Shown: positions 41,753 through 53,699, numbered from the stretch's first letter. The stretch is DNA of 64,000 nucleotides from Deroplatys truncata (GCA_030765065.1 CM060975.1:170348993-170412992), one strand, 5' to 3'. The notes: generated by a model from the letters alone, not told the origin. Numbers and translations: made by a program.

Positions 41753-42965
41753 CACTATGTGATCAAAAGTATCCGGACACTTCACAAACATACGTTTTTC
41801 ATCTTAGGTGCCTTGTGCTGCCACCTACTGCCTGGTACTCATTATCCGCGACCTCAGTAGTCATTAGACATCGTGAAACAGCAGAATGGGACGCTCCGTG
41901 GAATTCACGGACTTCGAACGTGGTCAGGTGATTGGGTATCACTTGTTTCAGAAGTCTGTACGCGAGATTTCCACACTTCTAAACACCCCTAGGTCACTGT
42001 GTCCGATGTGATAGTGAAGTGAAAACGTGAAGAGACATGTACAGCATAAAAGCGAACAGGCCGACCTCGTCTGTTGACTGACAAGAGACCGCAGACGTTT
42101 GAAGAGGGTCGTAAAGGGTAATAGGCAGACATCTATTCAGACCATCACACAGGAATACCAAACTGCATCAGGATCAGGACAGTTAGGAGTGAGGTGAGAG
42201 ACCTTGGATTCCATGGTCGAGCGGCTGCTCATAAGCCACGCATAATGCAGGAAAATGCCAAACTACGCCTCGCTTGGTGTAAGGAGCGTCAAAATTACAC
42301 GATTGGACAGTGGCAAAACGTTGTGTGGAGAGACGAATCACGGTACACAATGTGGCGATCCGATGGCAGGGTGTGAGTATGGCAAATGCCCGGTTAACGT
42401 CATCTGCCAGCGTGTGTAATGCCAACAATGAAATTCGGAGGTGGTGGTGTTATGGTGTGGTCGTGTTTTTCCTGGAGGGGGCTTGCACCCCTTGTTGTTT
42501 TGCGTGGCACGATCACAGCGCAGACCCACATTGATATTTTAAGCACCTTCTTGCTTCCCACTGTTGAAGAGCAATTGGGGGATGGCAATTGCATCTTTCA
42601 ACACGATCGAGCACGGGTTGTGGAGTAGTTACACGACAATAACATCCCTGTAATGGACTGGCCTGCACAGAGTCCTGATTTTAATCCTATAGACCACCTT
42701 TGGGATGTTTTGGAACGCCAACTTCGTGCCAGGCCTCACCGACCTACATCGATACCTCTTCTCAGTTCTGCACTACGTGAAGAATGGTCTGCCATTCCCC
42801 AAGAAACCTTCCAGCACCTGATTGAAAGTATGTCTGTGAGAGTGAACGCTGTCATCAAGGCTAAGGGTGGGCTAACACCATATTGACTTCCAGCATTACC
42901 GATGGAGAGTGCCACGAACTTGTACGTCATTTTCAGCCAGGTGTCCGGATACTTTTCACGTAGTG
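41753..42965 (+). mobile_element. Tc1/mariner-type transposon, inactive
   Basis: A 1213-bp element with inverted ends CACTATGTGATCAAAAGTAT and, at the right in reverse, CACTACGTGAAAAGTATCC, both followed by GGACAC. It is flanked by TA target duplications (41751-41752 and 42966-42967). It holds a decayed transposase and lies inside the LINE reverse transcriptase. TIR differences include a small deletion in the right end. Confidence 0.93.
41886..42886 (+). pseudogene. Tc1-like transposase, decayed
   Basis: The cut-and-paste transposase of the Tc1 element. The start is MGRSVEFTDFERGQVIGYH, a helix-turn-helix N-terminus. Frame changes and stops follow near 42000 and between 42000 and 42190. Catalytic landmarks are VVWRDESRYTMW (first Asp), FQHDRARVV (second Asp) and WPAQSPDFNPIDHLWDVLE, where the usual third Glu of NPIEHLW is Asp. 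A TAG stop lies at about 42626 and some six codons seem lost between the second Asp and the last motif, where relatives keep 34 residues. A stop also follows the RSDGRV block near 42374. The copy is dead. Confidence 0.88.
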
Positions 42966-43131
42966 TATGTTGGAAGTTTGGCTATGTCCCAGAAGAATGG
43001 AAAATAGCAAAAATATATCCAATATATAAAAAGGCGATAGAAGTAACTGGAATAATTATAGAGGAATAAGCATACTGAATACTTGCTATAAACTATATGC
43101 AGCAATAATAAAAAACAGATTAAATATCATA

Positions 43132-43551
43132 ATGGAAAGCATAGTATTGGAAGCCCAAAACGGATTTAGAAAGGGTGGATCCTGTATGGACTGTGTATTT
43201 ATTTTAAATCAAATAATTGAAAAACATAGAGAGTACAATATTCCTACATATTTGGTGTTCATCGATTTTGAAAAAGCATTCGACAATGTACATTGGAACA
43301 TACTTTGTCAAATAATGGAAAACAAAGGCACACCAAAACATTTGATAACAATAATTAGGAATGTATATATGGATAACTCAATACTGATCAATTCCGACCC
43401 AAAAATTCAAACGAATACAGCATCAATAAATAAAGGTGTCAGACAAGGGTATCCATTGTCACCCACGTTATTTAATTTACATATATACATTATCAGAGAA
43501 TGGCAGAATAGCTTAAATGCACATTTTAAGATAAATAATATTATTATTTGA
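43132..43551 (+). pseudogene. LINE reverse transcriptase fragment
   Basis: Fingers and palm part of the reverse transcriptase: EAQNGFRKGGSCMDCVFILN, YLVFIDFEKAFDNVHW (catalytic Asp) and GVRQGYPLSPTLFNLHI. The frame ends where the LTR-like insertion begins. The missing LFADDLVLISG block with the catalytic Asp pair resumes at 44533 beyond that insertion. Confidence 0.85.
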
Positions 43552-43552
43552 G

Positions 43553-44519
43553 GCAGTATTTTATATCACAACGTTGTAAATGCCAGAGTGATTGTAGTGT
43601 AAATTAACATTATTGTATGACAATGATTTGAGATGTTTGTTAATTATAAGCATTGTTAGGAAATAAGTTTACACGGCCTCACTGAAACTGACAATAAGAC
43701 GGGCAACAATGGGCGAGGGGGTGAGTTGTTTATTAATTAGAAGAGGCAAGCAAATGACGTCAGAGTAGCGCGCGTTTCTGTAGAAATGGAGGGAATATCT
43801 TCCCTAGAGCATATGTATTCGTAATTTTGATTGGATATAAATATAGACGCTAATGTTGGCGCGTTTTATTAACCAATAGCAGCTCTGTTATGATCTTTAG
43901 GCATATCGGGGTGAGGGAGTATAAATTCCGTGCCAGAGACGGGTAACGCGCAGTTTGACAGAATAATTCACAAGGCAAACGTCGTTCAGTTCAACAGAAT
44001 CATACAAAGGTTATACGTCGCTCAGTTCAACAGAAGTATTCGTGGGTTACACATCGCACAGTTTAAGAGAATCGTACACGCGTTATACGTCGCGCAATTC
44101 TACAAAATCTCTCGCGTTGTAAAGTTAGTTATAAATGTGAAATACGCGAATTAATAATGTGCAGCAAATAAGTGATTATAGTGATATTAGAAAATATAAA
44201 AGTTTCAGTCGGGAGTGTATCAAGAGTCAATATGTGAAATTAATTAATTGTGACGGTAATAAAAGTGTAAAAACAAATTCTTTTATAAGTGTTATCTTTC
44301 AGTAACAAATCCTTTCCGTTTACACACCCTGTTCAAGAGATATGCTCGACTGAGTAGTAATAATAGCTAACCGGAGGACAAAGAACCCAACATTCAAAGT
44401 AGTATACAATAAAAGGCGCCCAGCAATAGTTAACACGACGATACCGCGACAAATTGGCTCCCATACGTGGGGCAGATAAACATGAAGCATCTTCCAACTA
44501 CTACAAAAATTCTACTTCA
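43553..44519 (+). mobile_element. LTR-like insertion in the LINE, fossil
   Basis: A 967-bp segment bounded by the 8-bp direct repeat TATTTGAG (43545-43552 and 44520-44527) and splitting the LINE reverse transcriptase. Inside are a TATA-like GAGTATAAATT near 43917, an AATAAA near 44250, and near the end ACAAATTGGCTCCCATACGT followed by GGGGC, which resembles an LTR end plus a primer-binding site (compare the TGGCGCCCAACGTGGGGC type). It therefore looks like one LTR with a little internal sequence of a BEL- or Gypsy-type element, incomplete. An 8-bp duplication is long for LTR elements, so the class is uncertain. Confidence 0.45.
43947..44110 (+). repeat. 36-bp tandem repeat inside the LTR-like insertion
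   Basis: About four and a half units starting CAGTTCAACAGAATC and ending TTATACGTCGC, period 36 bp. Being a multiple of three it stays open in one frame, giving a repeating VAQFNRII(R/H) peptide, but it lies in what looks like LTR/untranslated sequence. Confidence 0.8.
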
Positions 44520-45013
44520 TATTTGAGATGTAATGTTATTTGCAGATGATCTGGTCTTAATAAGTGGCTCAGAATTAAATATGCAAAAAACTCTTTCAAT
44601 TAAACAAAATAAGCCAAAATTACAAAATAAAAATATCACCACACAAAAGCCAAACATTGGCTTTCAGAGGACCCGAAACATTAAGAGCAAAAATAGTGAT
44701 ACAAGAGACAATATTAGAACAAATAAACTGTTTTAATTATTTAGGCTGTAAACGTCTCATACTTAAAAAATGGTGATATAATAAATAAAATTAATGAATT
44801 CAAACAAATATGCGGCACCATCAAACGAAATTTAAAAATACCAAGAAAGAGAGAAAAATAAATTTTTATAAAATGATGGCTGCTCCAGGATTAACGTAAG
44901 GATCCGAATGTTGGACAATGACCAAACAAATGTAAAGAAAGATAGAAGCAGCAGAGATGCGCTTTTTAAGGCGTAGCAGGATATACTTTAAAAGACAGAA
45001 GGAGAAGTAAAAA

Positions 45014-45280
45014 CATTAAATTGAGTTTTATTTATGTACGATCTTTAATAGCTCTGGTCCTTAGCGTCCCATTCTATATTGGGCGTAAAACACTGGTAAT
45101 TTTGCTCAGAGGCCTTTTTTATCAGGCTTGAGGTTCCTTTACGTGCCGTAAATCTAGGATACGGGACCAACGGATTTACTTCCCTTCCAAAGGAAGCCAT
45201 GCTAAGGATTTTTACGCCCGAAAAAAAATCCATCGCCCTCTACCGGAAGCTAGCATGATAACCATTAGACCACGGAGGAC
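45014..45280 (-). mobile_element. tRNA-derived SINE (family S1), copy 1
   Basis: Shares most of its length with 54435-54727: TTAGCGTCCCATTCTAT, GGGCGTAAAACACTGGTAAT, CAGAGGCCTTTTTTATCAGG, CTTCCCTTCCAAAGGAAGCC, then the ACCACGGAGGACGAC head. Direct repeats of about 20 bp, GACAGAAGGAGAAGTAAAAA (44994-45013) and GACAGAAAGAGAAGTGAACA (45281-45300), are target duplications, proving retroposition into the LINE. Confidence 0.85.
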
Positions 45281-45750
45281 GACAGAAAGAGAAGTGAACA
45301 CATACATAAAGACTTAGGAATTTTCAAATTACTATATAGAATTAAAGAAAATCAAAACAACTTGAAACAACATGTGGAGAGGATGGATGATAACCGTTAT
45401 ACGAAGTTGGTTTTAAGATATACACCAAAAGGCCAAAGAAACATCCTCAGACCTAAAAGAAGATGGACGGAACAGTTTATATGATGAGACCGGAACAAGC
45501 CAAAGGGCTTAAACAATGAAAGATGATGATAATGATGAAGATGATATAAATTTATGCTCTTAAAAAAATCAACTACCTTAGGTACATCGAATAGTTGAGC
45601 GCTGTTTGTAAATAATTGGATATCTGGTATCGTTGTCTCCATTGATCGTATTGTGGACATTCCGATTATGTGTTTCGTCGTTAACAGCATGTTACACCAG
45701 TGTTCGTAACTTATTGGCCGATTCTTTGGCATTGTCTGAAGTTGCAGCAC

Positions 45751-45835
45751 TCCTAGCTCAGTGGTAGGGAGTTAGTTTACTGTTCCTTGGTTGCAAGTTC
45801 AAATCATCGTGCAGCTACTCATCTTTTGAAAAAAA
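45751..45835 (+). mobile_element. tRNA-like SINE head with poly(A)
   Basis: A box TAGCTCAGTGGTAGGGAG and B box AAGTTCAAATCATCG at tRNA spacing, followed by an A-rich tail (AAAAAAAAATCAAAAACAAC). The outer stem pairs poorly. Probably a short SINE or a retroposed tRNA pseudogene. Confidence 0.6.
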
Positions 45836-46934
45836 AATCAAAAACAACAAAAACAAAAAGGCAAAAATACTTCTTATGACGTCATAGACCTGTGTTATGA
45901 GGACGACACGCTTGGATTTTGGACTCAGAAAGTGCTACGCAAGTGTGCCAATATAGTATTACTCCCTGCACTCTACTCCTGTCAAAATGTCAAATACCTC
46001 TTTATGGGAAGCGAGCGACATATGTGCAAAACCAAAGCTCATCGGTTGTGAAATAAATGTAGTTCCATAGCTCGATAAAGACCTTGAAATTGGGTTGAGT
46101 AAAACAAAGCAGTAGTTCGTGAGTTAAGAAAATCATCTATAACATTGTTGGCATTACTAAAGCTATTAATACGTACGCACTAGCCTGGCGCTGATATAAT
46201 TTACTACTTACTCTACTGGTAATAATAACTAACAGTATTAATAAAAATAGCGTATTTAACGCTACTACTAGTACTACTACTAATAATCATCATCGTCATC
46301 ATCATCATAGCAAGCGAATAAATGGCAGCAAGCACTGTTTTCTCATGGTTGCACGGTTTTTGTTACGACGCTTTAATCTTTTGATTTAACTTTACAGTAC
46401 GTATGGACAAGAACAGCACAAAATACAAAAACCTAGCTATGGGTGCATGTTGATAGTCAAATAAAGAAATTTTAATTATTTGCCAATCTAAAAAGTAAGT
46501 TTACTCCCTCGAAAACAAAGTCTGTGTAAGTGAAGTGGAAAACATTCCAAGACGTTTTGGTCTGTTTACACTGTTGTTATCTATAATCACAGACTGGTAG
46601 TCCACAAGCCTGGGAACTGCTTTTCAATTAGCGCGATCCGCTTATTGTCTTCGATGAAAAGCAAGAGGAGTAAAACGAAGGTCGCTCACGTAAATGCGCC
46701 AGTTCCTTACTGATCTGTGTTTACTTGGAATTGCCCCGTTGAGTTATGCAAGTCTTTTAACGCACGAAGGGAAATCTGCACAAGTGAAATACGGCGCGGT
46801 GGGATCATTGGTACAAGTGTTCTTCGCAAAGTAAAGCTTACATTTCCTTTTGGCTCTAACATGAATACATTTTGTACCCACAATAATGATGTTATTCCTA
46901 CACTTGGGAGCCTTCAAATATATAATAACCGACC
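45836..46934. other. Stretch without a recognisable gene
   Basis: Contains short ACT and CAT runs near 46265-46310. Open frames are short and unremarkable. Confidence 0.45.
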
Positions 46935-47130
46935 TGTGTGGGTGAGGCTCATGTGTGCCTCACATTCAAGCAGTCCGGAGTTCGAATCTCGGTTAGAGTG
47001 AGTTAACTGGATAAGGTTTTTTCCGGATTTTCCTCTTATGCTGAGAATATATATGTTGGATAATTGTAAGCTCGGGGACCCAGAGTCCATTTGAGAATCA
47101 TTTCATTAATTTAACCTTAAGTCCAAAAAA
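46935..47130 (+). mobile_element. tRNA-derived SINE
   Basis: Starts near GACCTGTGTGGGTGAGGCTC and has the B box GGAGTTCGAATCTCGG, followed by a body with GGTTTTTTCCGGATTTTCC and GGGGACCCAGAGTCC. The TTTTTTCCGGA word recurs in the S3 SINE at 47738, hinting at shared ancestry. Confidence 0.65.
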
Positions 47131-47737
47131 GAAATTTATAAGAATAAATAGGGTTAAGGCTATTTAGAGCGTCCTATTGTATTATTACCCCAAGTTATAT
47201 TATTATTTGCTGAAGTTTGACACTGGTGCTATTCTTACTCAGTAGTTTTATTGCACCGTATTAATTTTCCTCATTCACAAGATATGGCGAGCTTTCCGGA
47301 AACTCTAGCTAACTTTAACATACTCCACAAAGCACATAGCGCCCATGTCACTATTGATGTAGACAAGTTATTGCAGTGTTTGCAGTATAAAGTGAGACGT
47401 GAATGCTTACAGAGGCAGGAAACACGACTTAGCAAAGCAAAGAACAGAGTGTACACTTTCCTTGCTAAAGTTGGAGGTTGTGAACAAGTTTCGCGAAGAG
47501 CGTGTGTGTTTTACCGTCATTTCAACATTAGCAAGTTCCCTTAGACTTATAGCTCGTGCGCGCCCTCTGCTTATGCACGAGAACACGCAACGTTACATGT
47601 GATACATTTTTCGCTGCTGTACACAGATCCAGCAGCGTGCTACGCATAAACAAATTACCTCCACAATGTAAACACGCTTAGTATTAATACAGGATGTAAA
47701 TAATGCACGTGGCGAAAACTGCATAGGGGTCTGTTGT
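47131..47737. other. Stretch with an unrecognised 97-codon frame
   Basis: The frame 47251-47544 (+) encodes a His/Leu/Lys-rich peptide (MHRINFPHSQDMASFPETL at its start) that I do not recognise. Nothing in its surroundings supports it as a gene. Confidence 0.35.
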
Positions 47738-48295
47738 GACCGAGCGAAATGATTCGAGCGGTAACATCTTTGACCCGCATTTGAAAGGTCCAGGGTTCGA
47801 TCCCCGGCAGCCGCCCATGGGTTTTTTCGGTTTTTTTCCGGACGTCAAGCTAATGCTGGAGTGCTTTCTTTCAGCCTCCAAATTTCCTATCCCTCCATTT
47901 CGTTCCTTCACCATTTCATCCAGCCTTCACCCTGTTAGGTAAGTTTGAGTGTTGGAAGTGTCGACGATGGTGTTTCGATTATGCGTGACAGGGAAAAGGA
48001 TGCTCTCTGTAGAACTTTCTCTGTCCCTTGTCCTTCGACGGATGGCCTGGGTATCCGAACCCGCTTGTGGATGTTGGAGCCCCTCTATATGGGTGCCCGG
48101 TTTGCCTGTCCGAGTGTCGGAGTGTCTCAGTCTGGAAATTGTAGGGGCCCTGTCGTTTCTGTACCGTCACTCTTGTTTCCGGCCGCACGGTGTCTCCTCT
48201 CATCTGCTCCTTCCCTCCCGGGGACGGTCCCTCCTGGGGGGCGTAGGTACAATATCCTCTCTGGATCCGTGCCGAATCCCCTCCGTCACGGAAGA
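47738..48295 (+). mobile_element. Long tRNA-headed SINE (family S3), copy 1
   Basis: The tRNA-like head contains GAGCGGTAACATCTTTGACC, GCATTTGAAAGGTCCAGGG and the B box GGTTCGATCCCCGGC. The body is GC-rich with a CT-rich patch. The inverted segment at 62240-62850 has the same head layout (GCGGTAACATTTTCG ... GGGTTCCATCCTCGG) and a GC-rich body with the shared word GCTCTGTAGAA. Length is about 560-610 bp. Confidence 0.6.
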
Positions 48296-48384
48296 TAAGA
48301 TAATCTGCTGCAGCAAAGGAAAAGCTTATATTTGCGTCTTTGGGATTTAATACAGTTTTTAAATTCAATGAATCTGCTGACATT

Positions 48385-48805
48385 ATCAGTAGTACAATGA
48401 AACCTTCCTTAGTTCAAAAGCATAGCCGCACTCGCCTGTACAAGAATTGTCCTCTGCTATGGCAGCGAAGCTTGGACCTCGGGAAAATGTGATGAAAATA
48501 GAATTACTGCCAGTGAAATTAAGTTCATGCGCCGAACAGCAGGTTATACTAAATGGAACCATCAACGAAATGAACAAATCCTACAAGAACTGCGAATGGA
48601 ACCTGTCATGCTGTATATTCATCAATATCAAGAAAATTGGTTCGAGTACGTCAAGCGTGTACCCAGAAGCAGGATCCCTAGAGCGATCTTAAATTAGGAC
48701 TATCAAGGAAAAGATCATTGGATCGCCCTGGGGGAGAATTTTATGTAGACTTGAACAATCCTTGTAGGACTATCACCTCTTAAGATGATGATGATGATGG
48801 GATTT
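48385..48805 (+). mobile_element. RTE-like LINE 3' end fragment
   Basis: Decayed C-terminal LINE coding sequence: peptide bits equal to YGSEAW, KFMRRTAGY, NGTCHAV and, near the end, RKRSLDRPGGEF with a YVDLNNPC block, followed by GATGATGATGATGGG, the tail also seen on the LINE ending near 45530. Stops and frame changes are frequent. Confidence 0.7.
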
Positions 48806-49345
48806 AATAGTCACCAAAATGTGTGGCGGTGGACGGGCGATTTTGTCGTAGTGGTGGATGAACGTTATCATAGTAGAATTTTGGGTGTTAGGAAAACCTA
48901 CAGCAGCTGTGCATGCCGCAGCCCTAATTTCTTCAAAATTAGGCTAGAATTAAGCAGTGTGTAGATATTCTCAAGGGACATTCTTTATGAGCTCTCTCAC
49001 TTATATGAGAATAACTGCTTTCATCATACCTCATTTCCAACTTACTAAATTTTACTTAAACATCATAATTTAAAATGGTCCTAATTACTAAAATTTTAAA
49101 GTATTTATTTATTTTTTAAAGTAATTTAAGGGGGAAGGTATGTTTGGTTAAATGTTTATACATGCACAGGAATATATGAAAAAAATACATTTGCAGAAAA
49201 AGTAATATATCAATAGGTATATATATATATATATATATATACATAGATAGGCACTAAAGGACGAAACATATTATGTATGAAGCATGTTCTTGTAAGCAGA
49301 AAATGTTAAAACTCTGAATTTAAGTTATTATATTTAATGTAGTAC
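48806..49345. other. AT-rich stretch with (TA)n
   Basis: No gene. A (TA)n run lies at about 49211-49240. Confidence 0.55.
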
Positions 49346-49615
49346 TTGTGATTCAGTCCCGCTTCCTCACTTGCTCTCTCCCGCTCTATCTATATCCCTC
49401 CCCATCTCTGTCTCACACACATCCAAATACACATGCTCCAAAAATTACACTCTTTGTCAGCGACTGTCTCTCCGTCTCTTCTCTTTATTTGCTCTCTCTC
49501 TCCCTTTTTCTCTGTGAAAAATATTACACTTTCTGTCACCAACTTTCTCTTTCTTCTCTCTCTCTCTCCCCCTCTCTCTCTCTCTCCCCTTTCTTTCTCT
49601 TTCTCTCGGTACAAA
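49346..49615. repeat. Pyrimidine-rich (CT)n tract
   Basis: About 270 bp of CTCT- and TCTC-rich sequence with CACACA patches. Long frames on both strands are products of the low complexity. Confidence 0.9.
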
Positions 49616-50329
49616 ACTTAAGTCTGCTCTTCTGAAAAATAAGGATTCCTTTTACACAAGTATTTCTTTTCGCTCATCATGAGGTATACGTATTGAAGTT
49701 GCTGTAGCTTCATATTTTCTAGAACAGCATTGTCTTGTTGAGTATGCTCTTTTAGGCAACGTCAGAATACTGTTTATCGCAAGTAAATTCGCAAGTAATT
49801 TGGCCATTCGAAATTGTCATAGTAAAAGTGACCTATTGCAGAAATTAGAGCTTTAAAATTAGTGTACTTTTACACGTACGTCAAACTGAGAGTTAAAGTG
49901 ATACAGAAATGCCTCGGCTCTGATATTATCCATTTGAATGCACGAGTGCTTTCTTGGGGGGGGGGCATCAATCGCCTTCTCGTTGGAAACTGGGCCTTTG
50001 TGTCATTATGCCATTTCACTACTAAACAGTCAAACTTATCACACGTTAATTACATTTACATGTATTTAAAACCAGGTGGTCTTATCTGAAGAATATATCT
50101 CTGGGCTTATATTACGGTTTTTAGTTGAGCTTATTAAAACGTATTTCAGAATCAATTTGTATTGACATATAAGCTGTATGTTCTATTATTATTTTCAGAA
50201 AGAATGTAAGCAGAGAATGACTATATTACATGGTTTCATTATCAGCATCATTATTGACGGTCAATGTCCTTTTGAGTTATTCTAACTAGGACTCCTCCCT
50301 CATTGTTCTTCTAATGGTCTATAGCTCAT
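49616..50329. other. Stretch without a recognisable gene
   Basis: AT-rich with a G9 run near 49957. No coding signal. Confidence 0.45.
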
Positions 50330-50740
50330 TTTTTACTTTCTGTACTATTTAATAGGCAGAGAAAAAATTACGCTTTACCCAAAAATTCGATAGCAAAATT
50401 TTACGGGAAATACACGTTTTGAGGCTGCCTAAATCTCCCCCAAAATACATCAATTGTTTCTTCGATACAACTTACCGAATTACGTAGAGCAAGTATCGCA
50501 TTCCACCCAAAATACGTTAGTGAGATTTCATCGGAAATACACGTTTTGAGGCTCTTTCAATAAAAAAACTTTTAAGAAAAAATTCAGCATGTGGGTATGT
50601 CTATTTATGTGTGACAGCGTAACTTAAAAAAACCAAAATTTGGCTAAATACGAAATAGGTATTGAAGTTCAGCCTCTTCCAAGGATGCCACACGAAGATT
50701 TTCAAGAAACCTCCACCTCAAACCTGCCTTTACATGAAAC
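50330..50740 (-). repeat. Interspersed repeat family A, copy 2
   Basis: The inverse orientation of the family: TTTTTACTTTCTGTACTA, CCCAAAAATTCGATA, GGAAATACACGTTTTGAGG. The CGTTTTGAGGCT block occurs twice (near 50420 and 50540), so this copy has an internal duplication or is two overlapping copies. It ends with TTCCAAGGATGCCACACGAA. Confidence 0.7.
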
Positions 50741-50959
50741 AATTTGCATTATATTTATTTTCTCACAAATGGCTCTAAGTATATTGATTAAAAGACAATA
50801 TTCTTAAGATAATTATTAGATATGTAGTTAGTAAACTGCAAGACATAAAAAACATGTTACTACCAAAAGAATGCAGATATTGCTGAAGTACGGCATTTAT
50901 ATCAATAAATTCAAACATTTACCAGATACTCTTTGTGATTTGTTTCAGTTTTAAATTAA

Positions 50960-51395
50960 GTCTAGTTTTTACTTTCTCTACTACTTACTTGCAGGAAGTA
51001 GAGAATGTTTATTTTTTCCACCCAAGAATTCGATACCGATATTTTAAAGCAAATAACACTCTGAATAAAAACAAATGCTTTAGAAAAATATCTGTGTGTG
51101 TTTGTGTGTCTTTATATTCTATAAACAGCATAACTCAAAAAAGAATAGATAGTTAAACTTGATAATTAATTTCAGCTTCTTCCAAAGATGGGGATACGTA
51201 GGTTTTCAAGAAAATACCCTCTTCCCAATGAAAAGTTTCGTTGTTTTTGAGCTTCTCAAAAATGTTTCTAAGAATTTTTCTTAAAATATGACATAATTAA
51301 GATATTGCATGACAAATAAAATGCACGTCTGGAATTTTCTGGGAATAACCTGTGAACACCCCTTCATCCTGAATGACTTAGATAACTGAAAAACC
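50960..51395 (-). repeat. Interspersed repeat family A, copy 3
   Basis: Inverse orientation with CCACCCAAGAATTCGATACC, TTCTTCCAAAGATGGGGATA and an inner TTCTGGGAATAACCTGTGAA block. It is more diverged than copies 5 and 6. Confidence 0.7.
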
Positions 51396-53277
51396 GTGAG
51401 ACAAAATCTTACCACACAAAAAATGTAAATGTAGTCAAAGCACTGAGTTTGTCAAATAATTATGTTTTTATTGTTAAACTTTTTGGTGGTATTCTTTATT
51501 AGTTTGAATTTTCAATTATGTGTACTTTTGCTGGTGGCAATTTCAAAGCAAGCAAAGCTTTTTAAAAATCTGACAACGATACTGCTGCATTTATTTCCAA
51601 GAAGAGCATCTGCTTAGAACCAAGCTTTATTTGGTGGTTACATACTCTGTGCTGTTTTGGAATATATTTTATTTACTACATATACGAGTATGTGAGTATT
51701 GGTTTGTATGTTGACTCTAGAAAATTGGAGCTTTTCACCTTCTGATAGCTAAGTATCCGAAAAAATGCACTCCCTTAGGAAGGCAGATATGATTTCCTTT
51801 TTAAAGACTGCTGTTTGACCTTGCAGTGAAATTGGAAGTTAACCTGTAGAAAGGCATTTTCGGATCAGGCATCTTTATTCTTTTAATTTTGCATACTTTA
51901 AAACAGTGTAACGTACTTTATTAATTAAAGTTTCATAAACATTGATTGTGGTTTGACTTGTGTAGTAACAGAATAGCAACTGAACACATCACAGTGCAAT
52001 TAATTAAAGTAAAGCACTTTTCTATATTAACAATTCAAGGATCTTCCTTTCTTTGTGGCGGAGTATCAAGCATACTCACACTGTGATTGCCTCCAACATT
52101 CAGTGATTAGCGTAAGTCTTTAAATCCTGTAAAGGCTGGAAGGAGAATTTTGTTTTAACATGCAGCAAGAGGTTCCAAAGCTGCCGATATGGCCTTAGAT
52201 ATTAAAGGGGATATTAAATGAAAGAATAACAATCAACGGTTGCACTGTTGCACTTTCGAATATTCTGCACATAACTGGGTGTGCCATGCTTTCATTTCCG
52301 CCAATCCACTCAAGGCTATTTTTCCCCACTTTGCAATCGTCCCTTCCACTGCACTCAGTTTCCTTCTTGAAGTATCAGTAGTATTGTTGTGGCAGTAGTC
52401 CTTTTAACTCTGGTCTCAAGTTTTGTTGAGGGGAGAAAATGGCGAGGAAAGTGAAGAAAGGATACCAGCTGGCTCAAACCAGCCCTGCTTTGCAGCTTTA
52501 CGTTTCCCGCATATATAGGTACTAAAAAAGTTGCCGCATCACTGCTAATCAAAGGGGCAGTGCAGGTACAAAACAAAAAGTCACTGAGGTAGTGCTGCTA
52601 TCTGCAGGTGTTTACGTAGTAGTTTCGTACTGATAAGCCTCGCGTGGCCGCCTGCATGCAGTTCGAGCCAGGTTATTCAGACGAAAAGGTAACGTCCAGC
52701 AATAATGAACACGTAGATATGGTTACGATTTGTGCGGAGACGCACCAGAATGCAGAGAGGCCCGAAGGCTGGATTCTGAACATTTTCAGACGCGGCATCT
52801 GTTTTCTGCGCACCTTTCTTTTCTCCTTTTTTTACTCACAGAAGTAATATTAAGAAAATATGGATAATTCCAGGTGGAACGTGGCTGAGAGGCTCTTATA
52901 TCAATTCGTTCACTAAAGCGGGCACGTTTTGAATATACTTATTATGAACAATGCACTAATAGAAAATAATTTAATTCTAACGCACCTTTAAGAGTACATA
53001 AGTATAATAAAAACATAATTTACTCTAATCTTGATAGCTTTGCGCACCGATTGATGTCATATGTAGGTAGTTGTACTGATTGTACTCTCATAGAACTGAA
53101 TGACTTAACACGTGTGCTCAGGTTTGCGTCAAGCGGAATCCCAAATTCTTGTTAATGAGCGGATTGCTTATTAAATAACCGCTAACACTTCCACACACAC
53201 ATACATACACACATCATATAGGTATACTCTTACATTCAAACACTAGACTCTGGGCATACCATGAAACGCTTTTGATC
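51396..53277. other. Stretch without a supported gene
   Basis: About 1.9 kb. The part 52240-52850 is somewhat richer in C and G and has frames of 60-75 codons on both strands with no recognised motif. Nothing can be called. Confidence 0.4.
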
Positions 53278-53345
53278 AAAGATAACTTTCTGTAGCCCAG
53301 CCGAGAATCGAACCCGGAATACGTAATATAGTTTCTCTATCGAAT
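53278..53345 (-). mobile_element. tRNA-like SINE fragment
   Basis: The minus strand has TTCGATAGAGAAACTATATT followed by the B box GGGTTCGATTCTCGGCTGGG. The surrounding repeat body is not clear. Confidence 0.45.
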
Positions 53346-53699
53346 CAACTCTGGAAGCAGTAATAACAGTTAAGTGTTCGTTTTCAAGTATTTGTCTTTC
53401 ACTTTGCGATATCCTCTCTGTCGGTATGGAGTCCCTTTTGCAGTTCTGCTTAGGCAAAACTTTTGGCATCCACACTAGCCGTATTAGCTAGCTTCAAATA
53501 TGGACGGCTTGTGTGAACCACCTACATAAAGCGAGAGTGGGGATTACGTGCGTGATCTTAACTGAACTGGACAGAGTGAAACCACATAAGTGATTGTTCC
53601 GCCCTTATGACTGATTAAGGTAAGGAAGTAATCATTGAAATCATTTGTGGCCCAAATGATCATTTGTGACTCATCATTCATTACTCCTAAAGTGTAACG

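Larger units (their letters stand above)
40395..45530 (+). mobile_element. RTE-like LINE, decayed, with three nested insertions
   Basis: An APE-type endonuclease and reverse transcriptase LINE of the RTE/CFDP2-like kind. Endonuclease remnants lie at 40440-41010 (the DMNAGVGNKPIP block with a catalytic Asp-Met-Asn, and ARGYKSIIEYTIVNQ near its end). The reverse transcriptase lies at about 42970-44740 (NYRGISIL, QNGFRKGGSC, FIDFEKAFDNVHW, GVRQGYPLSPTLFN, then LFADDLVLI). The 3' end at 45400-45530 has RRWTEQF and a GATGATGA tail. It carries many stops and frame changes. It is split by a Tc1 element (41753-42965), an LTR-like insertion (43553-44519) and a SINE (45014-45280), all younger than it. 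Confidence 0.85.

Noticed and set aside
43930-44154. Small repeat protein gene
   Set aside because: The frame is open only because of the 36-bp tandem repeat in an LTR-like leader.
49346-49635. Ser/Leu-rich and Arg/Glu-rich proteins
   Set aside because: Low-complexity CT tract gives long frames on both strands.
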